Shown piece by piece: positions 1-8,170 of a DNA stretch of 42,040 nucleotides. The stretch's first letter is position 1; each line of letters starts with the position of its first letter. The position numbers were made by a program, and so were the translations under genes. The notes beneath the pieces were generated by a model. That model was given only the letters and a program-made list of their open reading frames with translations. It was not told the DNA's origin and made no database searches. Origin of the DNA: Pantoea wallisii (GTDB taxonomy: Bacteria > Pseudomonadota > Gammaproteobacteria > Enterobacterales > Enterobacteriaceae); assembly GCF_002095485.1 (NCBI RefSeq), contig NZ_MLFS01000047.1:1-42040 (forward strand). Reading direction: 5' to 3'.

Positions 1-491
1 TTCGGCTCCCCGGCAAGCCGGGTCGTCGAGCGCTATGTCGCTAAGCGGTAAGCCGCCAAGCGCCACCGAACCCATGCGGGTTTCGGCCGCAAGCCGTTCC
101 GGTCTGATGGCTGAGGTCAACGGCTGCTGCCGGCTTCGCCGTCCCTTTCACCGTCCCGGCAAACCCCGCCGGGACTTAAAGGCCAGCCCGCGGGGCGGTC
201 TGAAACTTCCCTTCTGACGCTCCTCTGCCTTCCGGCCAGCCCTTGCGCGGAGGGCTGGTCGTAGCACCGCCGGCTCAGGCAAAAAGGGGTGAAATGCACG
301 CCGCCAGAAACTTTTCGCCAGGGGCCGCAAAAACTTTCAGTCGTCGCCCCTTTCTGCCCTCGCTTCGTCGTTGCTCCTTTGCCCTTTGCCGCGAAAGGCC
401 AGACCGGAAAGAAGAACCCCGCGTCAGAGAAGGGCTTTTCAGGCACCGCGCGGCGGTCAGCCGGATCATTTATTTCAGACAGGAGCACATC
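1..491. other. GC-rich non-coding leader with several hairpins
   Basis: No convincing gene lies here; open frames crossing it on both strands lack a ribosome site and have arginine/proline-rich composition typical of GC-rich non-coding DNA. The stretch holds strong inverted repeats. GTCCCGGC at 153-160 pairs with GCCGGGAC at 168-175, and CCAGCCC at 236-242 pairs with GGGCTGG at 252-258. CCGGC and GCCGG also pair near position 15. Plasmid leading regions often carry such folded segments upstream of early-expressed genes, and DUF905 genes are common there. A role as a folded single-strand promoter or long leader is inference only. Confidence 0.5.
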
Positions 492-1028
492 ATGACCTCA
501 ACCCAGACTGACAACACCGAAATGCGCTGCGTCGCGGCGCTGGGCGACGGCGCTTTTACGCGCGAGCAGGCCGAAAACATCACGGCAGCCTTCAGCAACG
601 TTTTCATTGAAGACGATCAGGACAGCCACTTTCGACTGGTCGTGCGCGAGCCGTCAGGCAGCCTCATCTGGCGCACCTTCAGCTTTGAGCATGACGCCGG
701 GTACTGGCTGCGAAAGTACATCAACAGCCGGGGCGTGCGTCAGTCCCTGAAGGATCAGCTGACGGCGCTGACCGACCTGAATGACGTCCCGATGACGCTC
801 ACCCAGCGCCGTGAGCTTATGGCGCATATCGTCAGCAACTTAGCTGAGTCGGTGGCACGGCGGGTGCCGGTCAATCACGTGGTGCTTCCGGCTGAAGAGT
901 CACAAGTCTGGGAAGAAACCGGGCGCATCGCGCTGGCACACTTCGGGCTTCAGAGTGAAAAGGCGTGGCTCAAGGCGAGCCAGTGGCTGACCGCTGAGCT
1001 GGAGCAGGGCGGCAACGAACAGGCGTAA
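492..1028 (+). CDS. DUF905-domain plasmid protein
   Basis: A 178-residue protein of unknown biochemical role. Its N-terminal part (about residues 15-80) reads like the DUF905/YkfF family of plasmids and prophages: '[17 protein letters not shown]', then '[15 protein letters not shown]', an aromatic W-R-x-F stretch and 'AGYWLRKYI'. Family members are usually about 80 residues, so the roughly 100-residue C-terminal extension is unusual. The ATG at 492 is chosen because AGGAG stands at 481-485; the frame is open upstream to 243 but without a ribosome site. A hairpin terminator follows directly. It heads a run of small plasmid genes reading the same way. The family assignment is from memory of the motif and no function is known. 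Confidence 0.75.
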   Translation: MTSTQTDNTEMRCVAALGDGAFTREQAENITAAFSNVFIEDDQDSHFRLVVREPSGSLIWRTFSFEHDAGYWLRKYINSRGVRQSLKDQLTALTDLNDVPMTLTQRRELMAHIVSNLAESVARRVPVNHVVLPAEESQVWEETGRIALAHFGLQSEKAWLKASQWLTAELEQGGNEQA

Positions 1029-1030
1029 AA

Positions 1031-1052
1031 AAAGCAGGGTTTCCCCTGCTTT
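1031..1052 (+). terminator. Rho-independent terminator after DUF905 gene
   Basis: AAAGCAGGG at 1031-1039 pairs with CCCTGCTTT at 1044-1052 around a TTTC loop, starting two bases after the stop codon. The 3' T run is short (TTTATT), so termination may be only partial. Confidence 0.65.
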
Positions 1053-1113
1053 ATTCACGGCGGCCAGTTCGAGCTGGCTGCCTTATCAAAGACCAGATAC
1101 TTAGGAGAGTAAT

Positions 1114-1263
1114 ATGATTTTTGACCCGCAAATCGTCGCACAGGCAACGGCATTTGTAAAAGCTTTAAATAGCGGACGTGGCGTGCGCGTACCAAAAATG
1201 ACCTTCAACCAGTGGCCGCACTTCATGCGCGCCGTGCGTCAGCAGCTGAAGGTGCAGATATGA
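1114..1263 (+). CDS. Small 49-aa protein, unknown
   Basis: A 49-residue frame starting at an ATG preceded by TTAGGAGAGTAAT, a strong ribosome site at normal spacing. The peptide is basic at its C-terminal end, with tryptophan and several phenylalanines (e.g. 'TFNQWPHFMRAVRQQ'). Its stop TGA (1261-1263) overlaps the ATG of the next gene (1260-1262), the arrangement of translationally coupled genes. The ribosome site and coupling are the main reasons to call it real. No family is recognised. It may be a helper of, or a leader for, the downstream 190-aa gene. Confidence 0.65.
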   Translation: MIFDPQIVAQATAFVKALNSGRGVRVPKMTFNQWPHFMRAVRQQLKVQI

Positions 1264-1832
1264 GTATCGCAACTGCCCTGAATTTACCCGCCGCGCTTCC
1301 GGACGTAACGCAGAACGACATCATCCGCGTGCTGGGTGAGTACACCTTTATCCGCCTGGATAACGGCGGCGAAGCGTTTTATCACCACGGCAACTGGATC
1401 ACCGGCGCAGACGCGAGCTGCGGCGAGCCTTCCGTATCAGGGCTGGCGCAGAGCATGGCGCGCGCGGGGTGTAAGTCCCTGCGCTGCATTGAACTGCCGG
1501 TGCCGGATGACGCGGAATGGAGCTGGGATGACGTGGTGACGCAGCTGGTTCGCGCATCATTTACGCGTCAGATCCGCGGCGAACTGACCGTCACGGTTAG
1601 CGTAAGCACCCGACACGGGCGCGGCGTGCACGTCTGCGCTGACCCGCTGCTGAGCGGGATTAACAGTAACCTCTGGTTTCCGCTGAACGCGGCAGAAGAC
1701 TGGCACGCAGGCATAGAGCGCGTGCTGACCATGAACGGCGTGGCGGAGAACGTGGTGCGGCTGGAGCCATTGCGGGACGGTCCTGAGTACACCGATTTTA
1801 AGGTGATTTATAACCGTAAAGTCTGCGCCTGA
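1260..1832 (+). CDS. Hypothetical plasmid protein, 190 aa
   Basis: Starts at the ATG overlapping the preceding stop (ATGA), giving 190 residues beginning MSIATALNLP. An upstream in-frame start at 1212 would lie inside the 49-aa gene and has no ribosome site. The protein is soluble-looking, with no signal peptide, no membrane segment and no recognisable catalytic motif; codon use matches the GC-rich backbone. It is probably an accessory protein of the plasmid leading or maintenance region, because it sits in a same-strand set between the DUF905 gene and two other small genes. No function can be given. Confidence 0.75.
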   Translation: MSIATALNLPAALPDVTQNDIIRVLGEYTFIRLDNGGEAFYHHGNWITGADASCGEPSVSGLAQSMARAGCKSLRCIELPVPDDAEWSWDDVVTQLVRASFTRQIRGELTVTVSVSTRHGRGVHVCADPLLSGINSNLWFPLNAAEDWHAGIERVLTMNGVAENVVRLEPLRDGPEYTDFKVIYNRKVCA

Positions 1833-1920
1833 TGCGCAGAGGGGCCGGAGGAAATCTGGCCCCATGACGTTTTTTTTCCTGTCGCATCCTGAGCGTCACA
1901 GCATTACAGAGGTCTTCACA

Positions 1921-2268
1921 ATGAAATCCGAATCCATCAACTTACTGACCGCTTCAACGTCTGAAGAGACATTCACCATCCTTGATTTACGGGCACTTTC
2001 ACAGCGGGCAGAAGCTTCCGAAGAGGTGAACGACAACGCCCGGCGCATCAGCCTGGCGGCATCCTCACTGCTAAATTTTGCGGAGCAAACGGGGATCGGA
2101 AACAGTACCGAACCGGCAGAGACTGCCGTCACCGATCTTCTGACAGACCTTATGCACTTATGTGCACATTGCTGGCCGGATGAGGGTGAAATATTCTTTT
2201 ACAGTGCACTGAACACCGCCCGTATGCACTTCGCTACGGAATCTGATGAACCTGCACAGTGGGACTGA
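1921..2268 (+). CDS. Hypothetical plasmid protein, 115 aa
   Basis: A 115-residue acidic protein beginning MKSESINLLT. The ATG at 1921 is preferred over an in-frame start at 1864: the extra 19 residues would begin with a phenylalanine run, and GAGG lies about 8 bases upstream of 1921. It is mainly helical in appearance, with two cysteine/histidine-containing stretches ('MHLCAHCWPDEGE') that might bind a metal, although no known motif is complete. Its stop lies just before the start of the next gene, so the two are probably one transcript. Family not recognised. Confidence 0.65.
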   Translation: MKSESINLLTASTSEETFTILDLRALSQRAEASEEVNDNARRISLAASSLLNFAEQTGIGNSTEPAETAVTDLLTDLMHLCAHCWPDEGEIFFYSALNTARMHFATESDEPAQWD

Positions 2269-2273
2269 ATGAA

Positions 2274-2795
2274 ATGAAAATCTCCATCACTGATATTTCG
2301 GGAGGTATTAACAGTTCGCACGAAGGATATGCCGACCTGGTTGCTGATTCTGTTTCCTTCAGCCTGGGCCGTCCGCTGATCCATGAGGAACATGGGAAGA
2401 TATATGACATCACAGAACGCGCCATTTCTGATGCGGTTCAGCAGCTGGAAAGCAGCGAAACAGACTCCCTGAGTAAGCCTGATGAACCGGAAATCTGTCG
2501 CTGTGCAGTAATCAGTAACGCGCACATGACGCATAATGATTCTGAGATTCTTGAATCATTATCACCCAGGCTGAGCGGTGGAGATGGCGCATATCACTGG
2601 ATACACCCAACGCGATATGGATTTCTAATTAGTTTGTCTGCCAGTACGGATGCGATTGAGGAAATGAGAAGGGAAGGGCTGTCTGATAACTTCTGTCACG
2701 TTGTCACCTTTTTGTCAGAAAAGCGCCAGGTATCGATGATTCATTTTGATGCTGATGCGGATCTTCTGGAAGGATTCAACGTCCACAACTGGTAA
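2274..2795 (+). CDS. Hypothetical plasmid protein, 173 aa
   Basis: Encodes about 173 residues starting MKISITDISG at the ATG at 2274; a GTG at 2259 in the same frame would overlap the preceding gene. The second half carries an 'ISNAHMTHNDSEILE' segment followed by 'YGFLISLSAS' and a C-terminal acidic stretch (DADADLLEGF). No transmembrane segment or known domain is recognised. Close packing with the 115-aa gene suggests co-transcription. It is the last gene of this set; the next gene is on the opposite strand. Confidence 0.65.
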   Translation: MKISITDISGGINSSHEGYADLVADSVSFSLGRPLIHEEHGKIYDITERAISDAVQQLESSETDSLSKPDEPEICRCAVISNAHMTHNDSEILESLSPRLSGGDGAYHWIHPTRYGFLISLSASTDAIEEMRREGLSDNFCHVVTFLSEKRQVSMIHFDADADLLEGFNVHNW

Positions 2796-2903
2796 TGAGG
2801 AATTCCGGCAGGTGATCACAATACCTGCCGGATATTTTCATGAGGCAGGCTGGTTGTCCTGCGATGTGGTTTTCTGCTGCACCGGCTCAGACTTTCGCTG
2901 AAT

Positions 2904-3161
2904 TCACTTTTTCTTACCACTTCCCTCATTTACCACAGCAGAAATTGCTTTCTCACTGAAACGGAAATTCATGGCATCCAGTGCCGACTTGATATCCGCT
3001 ACCGTGTAACCTTTCTCTTTCGCCAGCACCAGAATGGTGTCCTTCAGATTTTCCAGCGCACCCTCTCTCGTGATGCGCTGAGACGTTAAATCCGGAAGAT
3101 TTTCCAGCTTTCTGCGCGCCTCATCCAGTTCCTGCTGTGTGAAAACATTACGTGCCGCCAT
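2904..3161 (-). CDS. Small helical protein next to oriT; possible relaxosome accessory (MobC/NikC-like)
   Basis: An 85-residue charged protein (MAARNVFTQQ...GSGKKK), helical throughout, with a central 'LAKEKGYTVADIKSALDAMNF' segment that looks like a small DNA-binding helical bundle and a lysine-rich tail. It is transcribed away from the relaxase operon, with an oriT-like intergenic segment between them. IncL/M-type mobilisation loci have a comparable layout, with a small third gene opposed to the nikA/nikB pair. The relaxosome role is inferred from position; the sequence alone does not prove it. It could also be a local transcription regulator. Confidence 0.6.
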   Translation of the reverse strand: MAARNVFTQQELDEARRKLENLPDLTSQRITREGALENLKDTILVLAKEKGYTVADIKSALDAMNFRFSEKAISAVVNEGSGKKK

Positions 3162-3402
3162 TTCCTGTTTACTTCTTATTGGTAAAGGACCGATTTTGCT
3201 GGATTTTTATCACTATTTCCACCCCATCACCTCACATGACGCCGGTTTACTTTTAAACAGCTAAGTGGCAAAATACGCCTTATTGATTTAAATGCTGGGC
3301 AGGAAATGTTTTGTGACCACCGCCAGCACGCTGGCAGTGATTCCCAAAACGACCTGCTCAGGGCTCCGCCCCGAGACCCGGGTAATGTGCCAAGGTTAAG
3401 TT
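3162..3402. other. oriT: Candidate origin of transfer (oriT)
   Basis: The segment between the opposed small gene and the relaxosome operon has the composition of a MOB-P origin. An AT-rich left half is followed by GCCAGC-AC-GCTGGC (3322-3335), then GGGC-TCC-GCCC (3361-3371) and GACCCGGGTAATGTGCC. Read on the minus strand, the last part gives GGCACATTACCCGGG followed by a CGGGGCGGAGCCCTGA block. This resembles the nick-proximal and NikA-box arrangement of R64/IncL-M type origins as remembered. The exact nick position cannot be fixed by eye. Promoters for the two divergent transcripts must also lie here. Confidence 0.6.
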
Positions 3403-3744
3403 ATGTCGAAAAGCGAAAAGCGTCAGAGGGAAAAACTGGTTAAGTGCCGCTGCACAGAGGCGGAATTCGAGGCCATTAACAAGAAAGCCGCTGCCGCCGG
3501 ACTGACGACTTCTGAGTACCTGCGCCGCACGGCACTTAACCGACGTATTACCGTACGTACAGATATCCGTATGATGAACGAGCTCCTGCGCCTGGGCGGT
3601 TTGCAAAAGCACCTGTATACCCAGATGCAGGAAAGCATGACTACCGAACTGAGCCATCAGTTTTCTGAAGTACTCACCAGCATCAAGCACGCCATTAACG
3701 CGCTGGACATGACACCGGTTCCCGTTGAGGAAATGAAAGACTGA
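3403..3744 (+). CDS. NikA/MobB-like relaxosome accessory protein
   Basis: A 113-residue basic protein, the usual size for plasmid mobilisation RHH proteins. It starts MSKSEKRQREKLVKCRCTEA; residues 13-50 show the ribbon-helix-helix pattern (beta strand 'KLVKCRCTEAEF', helix, 'GLTTSEYLRRTALNRR'), and the C-terminal half is helical. Proteins of this family bind oriT as dimers, bend it and recruit the relaxase. Its stop overlaps the relaxase start (ATGA at 3744), as expected for translational coupling. Position beside the oriT-like region supports the role. Which named plasmid family it is closest to was not determined. Confidence 0.85.
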   Translation: MSKSEKRQREKLVKCRCTEAEFEAINKKAAAAGLTTSEYLRRTALNRRITVRTDIRMMNELLRLGGLQKHLYTQMQESMTTELSHQFSEVLTSIKHAINALDMTPVPVEEMKD

Positions 3745-5705
3745 TGAACGTGATCATCCCGCCCAAGCGCCGCGATAAGAAGACCAGCTTTAAAAAGCTG
3801 GTTAACTACGTGAGCACGCGCGAGGAAAAGAAACCGGGTGAAGCCGTGACGCATGAGGCGGTCCACGATGCCAAAACAGAGTACGTCTCCACGCCCGGAT
3901 TTGGTCAGCTGGTTGATTACGTCGGGCGCAAACGTGCTGAACCGGCGGCCGAAATTGTCAGCATTTCACCGGAGGGCATTCAGCGCGTGCTTTCCGGTGA
4001 AGTGCTGTGTGAGACAAACTGCTTCTCTCTGGAAACCGCCGCGTCTGAAATGAACCTCACAGCCTCGCAGAACCGACACTGCAAGGATGCGGTCTATCAC
4101 TTTATTCTTTCCTGGCAGGGCGACGAAAACCCGGCGCCGGATGCAATTTTCCGCTCCGTGCGTTACAGCCTCAAACAGCTGGGCATGGAAGAACATCAGT
4201 ATGTTGCCGCCATTCACCGTGACACGGACAACATCCACTGCCACGTGTCGGCTAACCGCGTTCATCCTGCTACCTTTCGCGCGCAAAACATGTGGAACGA
4301 CGCTGACGAGCTGCAGAAGTGCTGCCGTGTGCTTGAGCGCGAGTTCGGCTTTAAAGTCGATAACGGCAGCTGGCATATGGATGAATATGGTGATCTCCAT
4401 CGTACCCGTCGCGATATGCCCTCTGCTCCGCGCGGCGCCGCCAGGCGTGAAATCTTCTCAGACAAAGAAAGCCTGCATGGCTATGCCGTACGTGAGACCC
4501 GTCAGGTTCTCTCTGACGCGATTGCTCAGGACAAGCTGAGCTGGGATCGCCTGCATAACATTCTGTACACCCGGGGGCTGGGACTGCGCGAACAGAACGG
4601 TGGCCTTGCCGTGTATGACCTGATGAATTCCGAAGAGGTCAGCGTTAAAGCTTCTGATGTCCATCCGGACATCAGCCTGACGTCAATGGTCAATCAGCAT
4701 GGCGAGTATCAGCCAGCACCTCCTGTATATAATTCTGACCGCCCTGAAGACGGCATGCTTGCAATGGAAACCTGCTACATGCCGCAGCTGCACGTGCGCG
4801 ATCAGGAAGCACGCCGGGAGCGTCGCGAAGCCCGTGCGATAGCGCGCGACATTCTCCGTGCCCGCTATGAGGCTTATCGTAATGGCTGGGAAAAACCTGA
4901 CCTGCGCGCAGGCGAGCGGTTCCGTCAGATAGCGTCTCACTGCGTTGTGGCCAAAGCCCACGTACGCGAGACCGTCAGGGATCCGCTGATGCGTAAGCTG
5001 ATGTATCGGGTGGCTGAGTTTGAAAAGATGAAAGCCATGGCGGAACTGCGCCTGCAGCTGCGCGAGGAACGTCAGGCTCTTAAAGACACCGGAGAAGCCC
5101 GTCCGCTGAGCTGGAAGTCATGGGTTGAGCGCGAAGCGGTGAAAGGTGACGCTGCGGCACTCAGTCAGATGCGTGGCTGGGCTTACCGTGAGAAACGCGC
5201 CGCACGTCAGCAGAACAATGGGTGGCCGGAACCGAACGCCGTTATTCATTATGGCCCGGGTGATGATGTTCCAACGTTTAAATCGAGCGAACATGATACG
5301 CGACTGCTGCGTGACGGAACGGTCAGCTACCTGCGCGATGGTAAACCGGCCGTCACCGACTTTGGTGACAGGGTCGAGGTTTACGCCGCACCTGATAGCA
5401 AGTCCGATCGTTTCAACAATGATCTGGCGGCTGAGCTGACAGCCTGGCGAAGTGGAGATGCTACGGTTCTGAGCGGCGATCAGAAGGCTGTTAACCGTGT
5501 ACTTTATTCAGGTGTGGTGAGAAACATCACCAAAGAGGACGGGCGCACCTTTAAAGTGAGCGATCCTGAGCAGATGGCCAGCATCTATGCGACCGAAAAC
5601 AGCCTGAGAAATCGAGACGTACAACCAGAGCTGAAACAGGCAGAACCTCAACAGCGGGACGATGAAAATGTGCGCCCTGTTTTCAGAGATTTACCACGAC
5701 CGTAA
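3744..5705 (+). CDS. MOB-P family relaxase (NikB/MobA-like)
   Basis: A 653-residue protein that should nick oriT and stay covalently attached to the 5' end for transfer. Tyr22 in 'KKLVNYVSTREE' is the likely catalytic tyrosine of motif I. The metal-binding motif III is clear at residues 158-167, 'HRDTDNIHCH', giving the H-x-D-x2-N-x-H-x-H pattern of MOB-P relaxases. The C-terminal 300 residues are charged and helical (linker) and end in a less conserved region with no primase signature. Length is shorter than the 899-residue NikB of R64 but normal for IncL/M-type MobA. No coupling protein or mating-pair genes are in the window, so self-transfer cannot be judged. Confidence 0.92.
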   Translation: MNVIIPPKRRDKKTSFKKLVNYVSTREEKKPGEAVTHEAVHDAKTEYVSTPGFGQLVDYVGRKRAEPAAEIVSISPEGIQRVLSGEVLCETNCFSLETAASEMNLTASQNRHCKDAVYHFILSWQGDENPAPDAIFRSVRYSLKQLGMEEHQYVAAIHRDTDNIHCHVSANRVHPATFRAQNMWNDADELQKCCRVLEREFGFKVDNGSWHMDEYGDLHRTRRDMPSAPRGAARREIFSDKESLHGYAVRETRQVLSDAIAQDKLSWDRLHNILYTRGLGLREQNGGLAVYDLMNSEEVSVKASDVHPDISLTSMVNQHGEYQPAPPVYNSDRPEDGMLAMETCYMPQLHVRDQEARRERREARAIARDILRARYEAYRNGWEKPDLRAGERFRQIASHCVVAKAHVRETVRDPLMRKLMYRVAEFEKMKAMAELRLQLREERQALKDTGEARPLSWKSWVEREAVKGDAAALSQMRGWAYREKRAARQQNNGWPEPNAVIHYGPGDDVPTFKSSEHDTRLLRDGTVSYLRDGKPAVTDFGDRVEVYAAPDSKSDRFNNDLAAELTAWRSGDATVLSGDQKAVNRVLYSGVVRNITKEDGRTFKVSDPEQMASIYATENSLRNRDVQPELKQAEPQQRDDENVRPVFRDLPRP

Positions 5706-5943
5706 GGAGATCAACAGAAGAGACATAACCCAAACGTAAGTATTCAGTCGCTGATTGCACAGGGTTAAAGGCCTGTAAAATTAGCAATCGGGCACCTCGG
5801 CGTATCCATTGAGGACCCTTCTGAAACGTTGCTACAGGGGTGTCACGGCGGCGGACGATGAATTTAGCTGAAAGTGGGATAAAGTGCGGGTTGTGTCAGC
5901 GCGACGTCTAAAGCCTACCGCATGGGTGCATTAGCATTTCTGC

Positions 5944-6225
5944 TTGGAGAAATCCACGGCGAATGAAGTGCTGAAAGACTCGCTCAGCATGTTTGAGGCG
6001 TCGACCTTCCACGGCGCGATGCTGAAAGAGTCGCTGGAACATTATGTGATGTTGTGGAGAAATCAGCCTAATGCAAGGGCTCAGGTGGTGAGCACCCTTT
6101 ACGTTCTGGCGCACCAGAAATGCGCGTTGGCCGGCGGCCAGCTCACCTTCGAACAGCACGATGGCGGGGCCATCGGTTTCTGCTCCAACGCCGCCGCAGT
6201 CCGACGGTTAAGCGTGCCGGTCTGA
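5944..6225 (+). pseudogene. Possible gene remnant, unknown family
   Basis: A 93-codon open frame that would have to start with TTG at 5944. Amino-acid composition is protein-like ('VLKDSLSMFEASTFHGAMLKES', then 'LYVLAHQKCALAGGQLTFE'), unlike the surrounding spurious frames, but there is no ribosome site. The C-terminal 15 residues look like read-through of non-coding DNA. It may be a fragment of a plasmid gene whose start was lost. No family recognised. Confidence 0.3.
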
Positions 6226-6934
6226 GCGCTGAATGACACCTACTTAGCTGACACCGTACCAGATGAAACTGTGATTTCTGCGGCCTTTTGCTGAACTTTC
6301 GGTAAGGGGCTCCATGACCAATCAAAGACCAGGCCAGCTAAACGCCACCGTGTACGTCATCGACAGCCGTCTACAACAGATACTCATTACATTGAACCAA
6401 AACGCACAGAACGATACCTGCTGGCTGAACGGTAAAGCCTTCAGTCAGCAGGGTAGGGGCTACGGTGTCAGGGCATGCGGCGACCTGAGGCGTACAGCCT
6501 AAAACCGGCTGGCCACAGTGACGGCGGCGGCAAGATACTGTCCGGGAAATAACTTCCTGCTTCATTTGTTTCTCTCATCCGTCTGAACACTCTTATGACA
6601 ACGCCTGATGTCGCTTATCCCGAATATGAGCGGTGAAGCCTTAGCGCCGTGACCAATCCACGTGGCATCTGCGTCACATGCGCACAGCGCCAGTGTCCGG
6701 CTGACCAACCACTATGCACGCTTTGCTGACTATTGGCGTAAAAGGAGGGAAGTTTACCTATTAACCGCTGAACGAGCTTTTACAACTGCGATGATCCTTT
6801 TCAAAAACTAATCTCCTTTCTTTTAAAGGAAAGTTATTAATTACCTTTAAATATAAAAGTTGTTCAGCACCCGTCCTTGCAGCGGACTTTTATCCGCGCC
6901 GGTTCGTATCAGCCGCTTCGCGTCAAAAGTAGCT

Positions 6935-6953
6935 CCCGCCGACTAACGGCGGG
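6935..6953. repeat. GC-rich hairpin in non-coding segment
   Basis: Seven-base arms CCCGCCG and CGGCGGG separated by ACTAA. It could be a terminator-like structure, but the following T content is low (CAATAGCATTTTAG), and no gene ends just before it. Confidence 0.45.
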
Positions 6954-7370
6954 CAATAGCATTTTAGTTACAACAAACACAGACACTCATATTGAACACT
7001 AACCCCGAGCAGATCCTGAAACCCCGCGCCCCTCTCCGGCAGGACCTGAGCCGTACCTGAAGCCCGGTTGCCCCCACTGACCAGCCCCGGCCGCCCGACC
7101 CGAAGGGTCGGAACTGCAGTGGCTGATAAATGGGTGTTGTAACTATGACTTTGGAGTAGCTGTGAGTAGTGCTGCGGGTTCTTTCTTTCGTCTACGACCG
7201 TCTGACTTCAGTGCGCCTGACAGGCCGCTGCTTAAACGGCGGTCAGACAGGAAAGGGCTGGGGGCGGGTAATTTATGCGGCTGAAGCGCCTGTATGGCTC
7301 TCTGCGCTGTTTTTAGCTAATGAATGACTTATCATTCACATACAGTGAGCAGAAGCTGAGAATGGCAAAA

Positions 7371-7742
7371 TCAGACGTTATGGTCTGACAGCAGTTTGTT
7401 TATCTCTTTTGCCCGCCCTACACGAAAATCAAACTCGTACGTACATCCCTTCGCCGACAGAACGCGGTATAGCTCGTAGATAAGATCCCGGTTAGGCCCT
7501 TCACCCATTTCAGCTTTTTCCACCGCCAGCGGAGAAGCACTGATGAGGACTACATGATGCGGAGAATCCAGCTGCAGCACAGCATCAATCATGCCCTGAA
7601 TCTGGCTGCGCTTATAAGTTGTGTTTTCATAATTAAAGATAACCGGCGTTTTCCGGGTACCCTGCTCAATCAGGACGCGTGCAAAACCGAGTCGTGTATG
7701 CGGGTTACCGCTACCTGTTACATAAATGTGGGCTGTTTGCAT
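7371..7742 (-). CDS. RNase H-fold-like protein lacking the catalytic acids
   Basis: A 123-residue protein whose predicted secondary structure follows the RNase HI order. Strand 'AHIYVTGSG' is followed by strands 'LGFARVLIE' and 'TPVIFNYEN', helix 'YKRSQIQGMIDAVLQL', strand 'HHVVLISAS', helix 'PLAVEKAEM', helix 'NRDLIYELYRVLSAKG', strand 'TYEFDFRV' and a last helix. The acids that define the enzyme are absent: Thr9 stands where Asp of T-D-G-S is expected, Gln47/Ile48 replace the helix glutamate, and Ala69 replaces the Asp of T-D-S. If the fold is right, this is a binding protein rather than a nuclease. The fold call is pattern-based and may be wrong. The gene is isolated, on the opposite strand to the recombinase. 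Confidence 0.6.
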   Translation of the reverse strand: MQTAHIYVTGSGNPHTRLGFARVLIEQGTRKTPVIFNYENTTYKRSQIQGMIDAVLQLDSPHHVVLISASPLAVEKAEMGEGPNRDLIYELYRVLSAKGCTYEFDFRVGRAKEINKLLSDHNV

Positions 7743-8170
7743 ATCGATTTAATAATCCATGAAAGTTATGTTGTTCCATATCGAGAGCTGAGAAGGATTA
7801 TGGACATCTCCTTTAAGAAGTCACTTCACACGCATTCTGTGTCACTTTCTGTGCCAGGTTATGTACAAGGTCTTGTGCATTATCAGTTTCGCCTGCCTGT
7901 ATTAAGAGCTGGCTCGTCAGATGTCCTGATGTCAGTCACCTACTGCCAGGTAGCCATTTCACGCGCCACTTTAAGAGCACGGGGATTATGCAGAAGCTCG
8001 GGAAGGTCTGTAAATTCTCTGCTTATAAAACATTTCAGCTAAAACCGGACCGAAGCAACAGATTTGTTCTGGTGCGACCAGTATTCTCATCACAGTGAGA
8101 TGTTCAGTCTAAACACGATAACGTCAATGCAACCTTAGCCTATCTGACTCAGTATTGAGGGCGGATTCTT
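7743..8170. other. Intergenic region upstream of serine recombinase
   Basis: No supported gene. On the minus strand a frame ending at 7940-7942 reads EFTDLPELLHNPRALK plus about nine more residues to its stop. It looks like the C-terminus of a small protein, but its frame is closed upstream unless a base is added. It may be a broken small gene. The recombinase promoter and possibly its attachment site must lie in this stretch; no clear att core was seen. Confidence 0.35.

Larger units (their letters stand above)
5706..7370. other. 1.7-kb largely non-coding plasmid segment with hairpins
   Basis: Apart from one short frame (5944-6225), no gene is supported. Folded elements visible are TCCTTT-CTTTT-AAAGGA near 6811-6827, CCCGCCG/CGGCGGG (6935-6941 with 6947-6953), CCGACCC/GGGTCGG (7095-7101 with 7105-7111) and TGAATGA/TCATTCA (7321-7327 with 7332-7338). 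Base composition alternates between GC-rich and AT-rich patches, which could suit an origin or regulatory RNA region, but no iterons, DnaA boxes or replication gene were recognised. It may equally be debris between the mobilisation block and the recombinase region. Confidence 0.4.

Noticed and set aside
243..491. Upstream extension of the DUF905 gene
   Set aside because: No ribosome site, low-complexity composition, and AGGAG sits right before the ATG at 492.
6314..6502. Short frame starting MTNQRPGQ
   Set aside because: Composition changes in the middle, no ribosome site, no partner gene; likely chance.
7554..8042. 162-codon frame opposite the RNase H-like gene
   Set aside because: First half is the shadow of the gene at 7371-7742 and the rest has no coding look.
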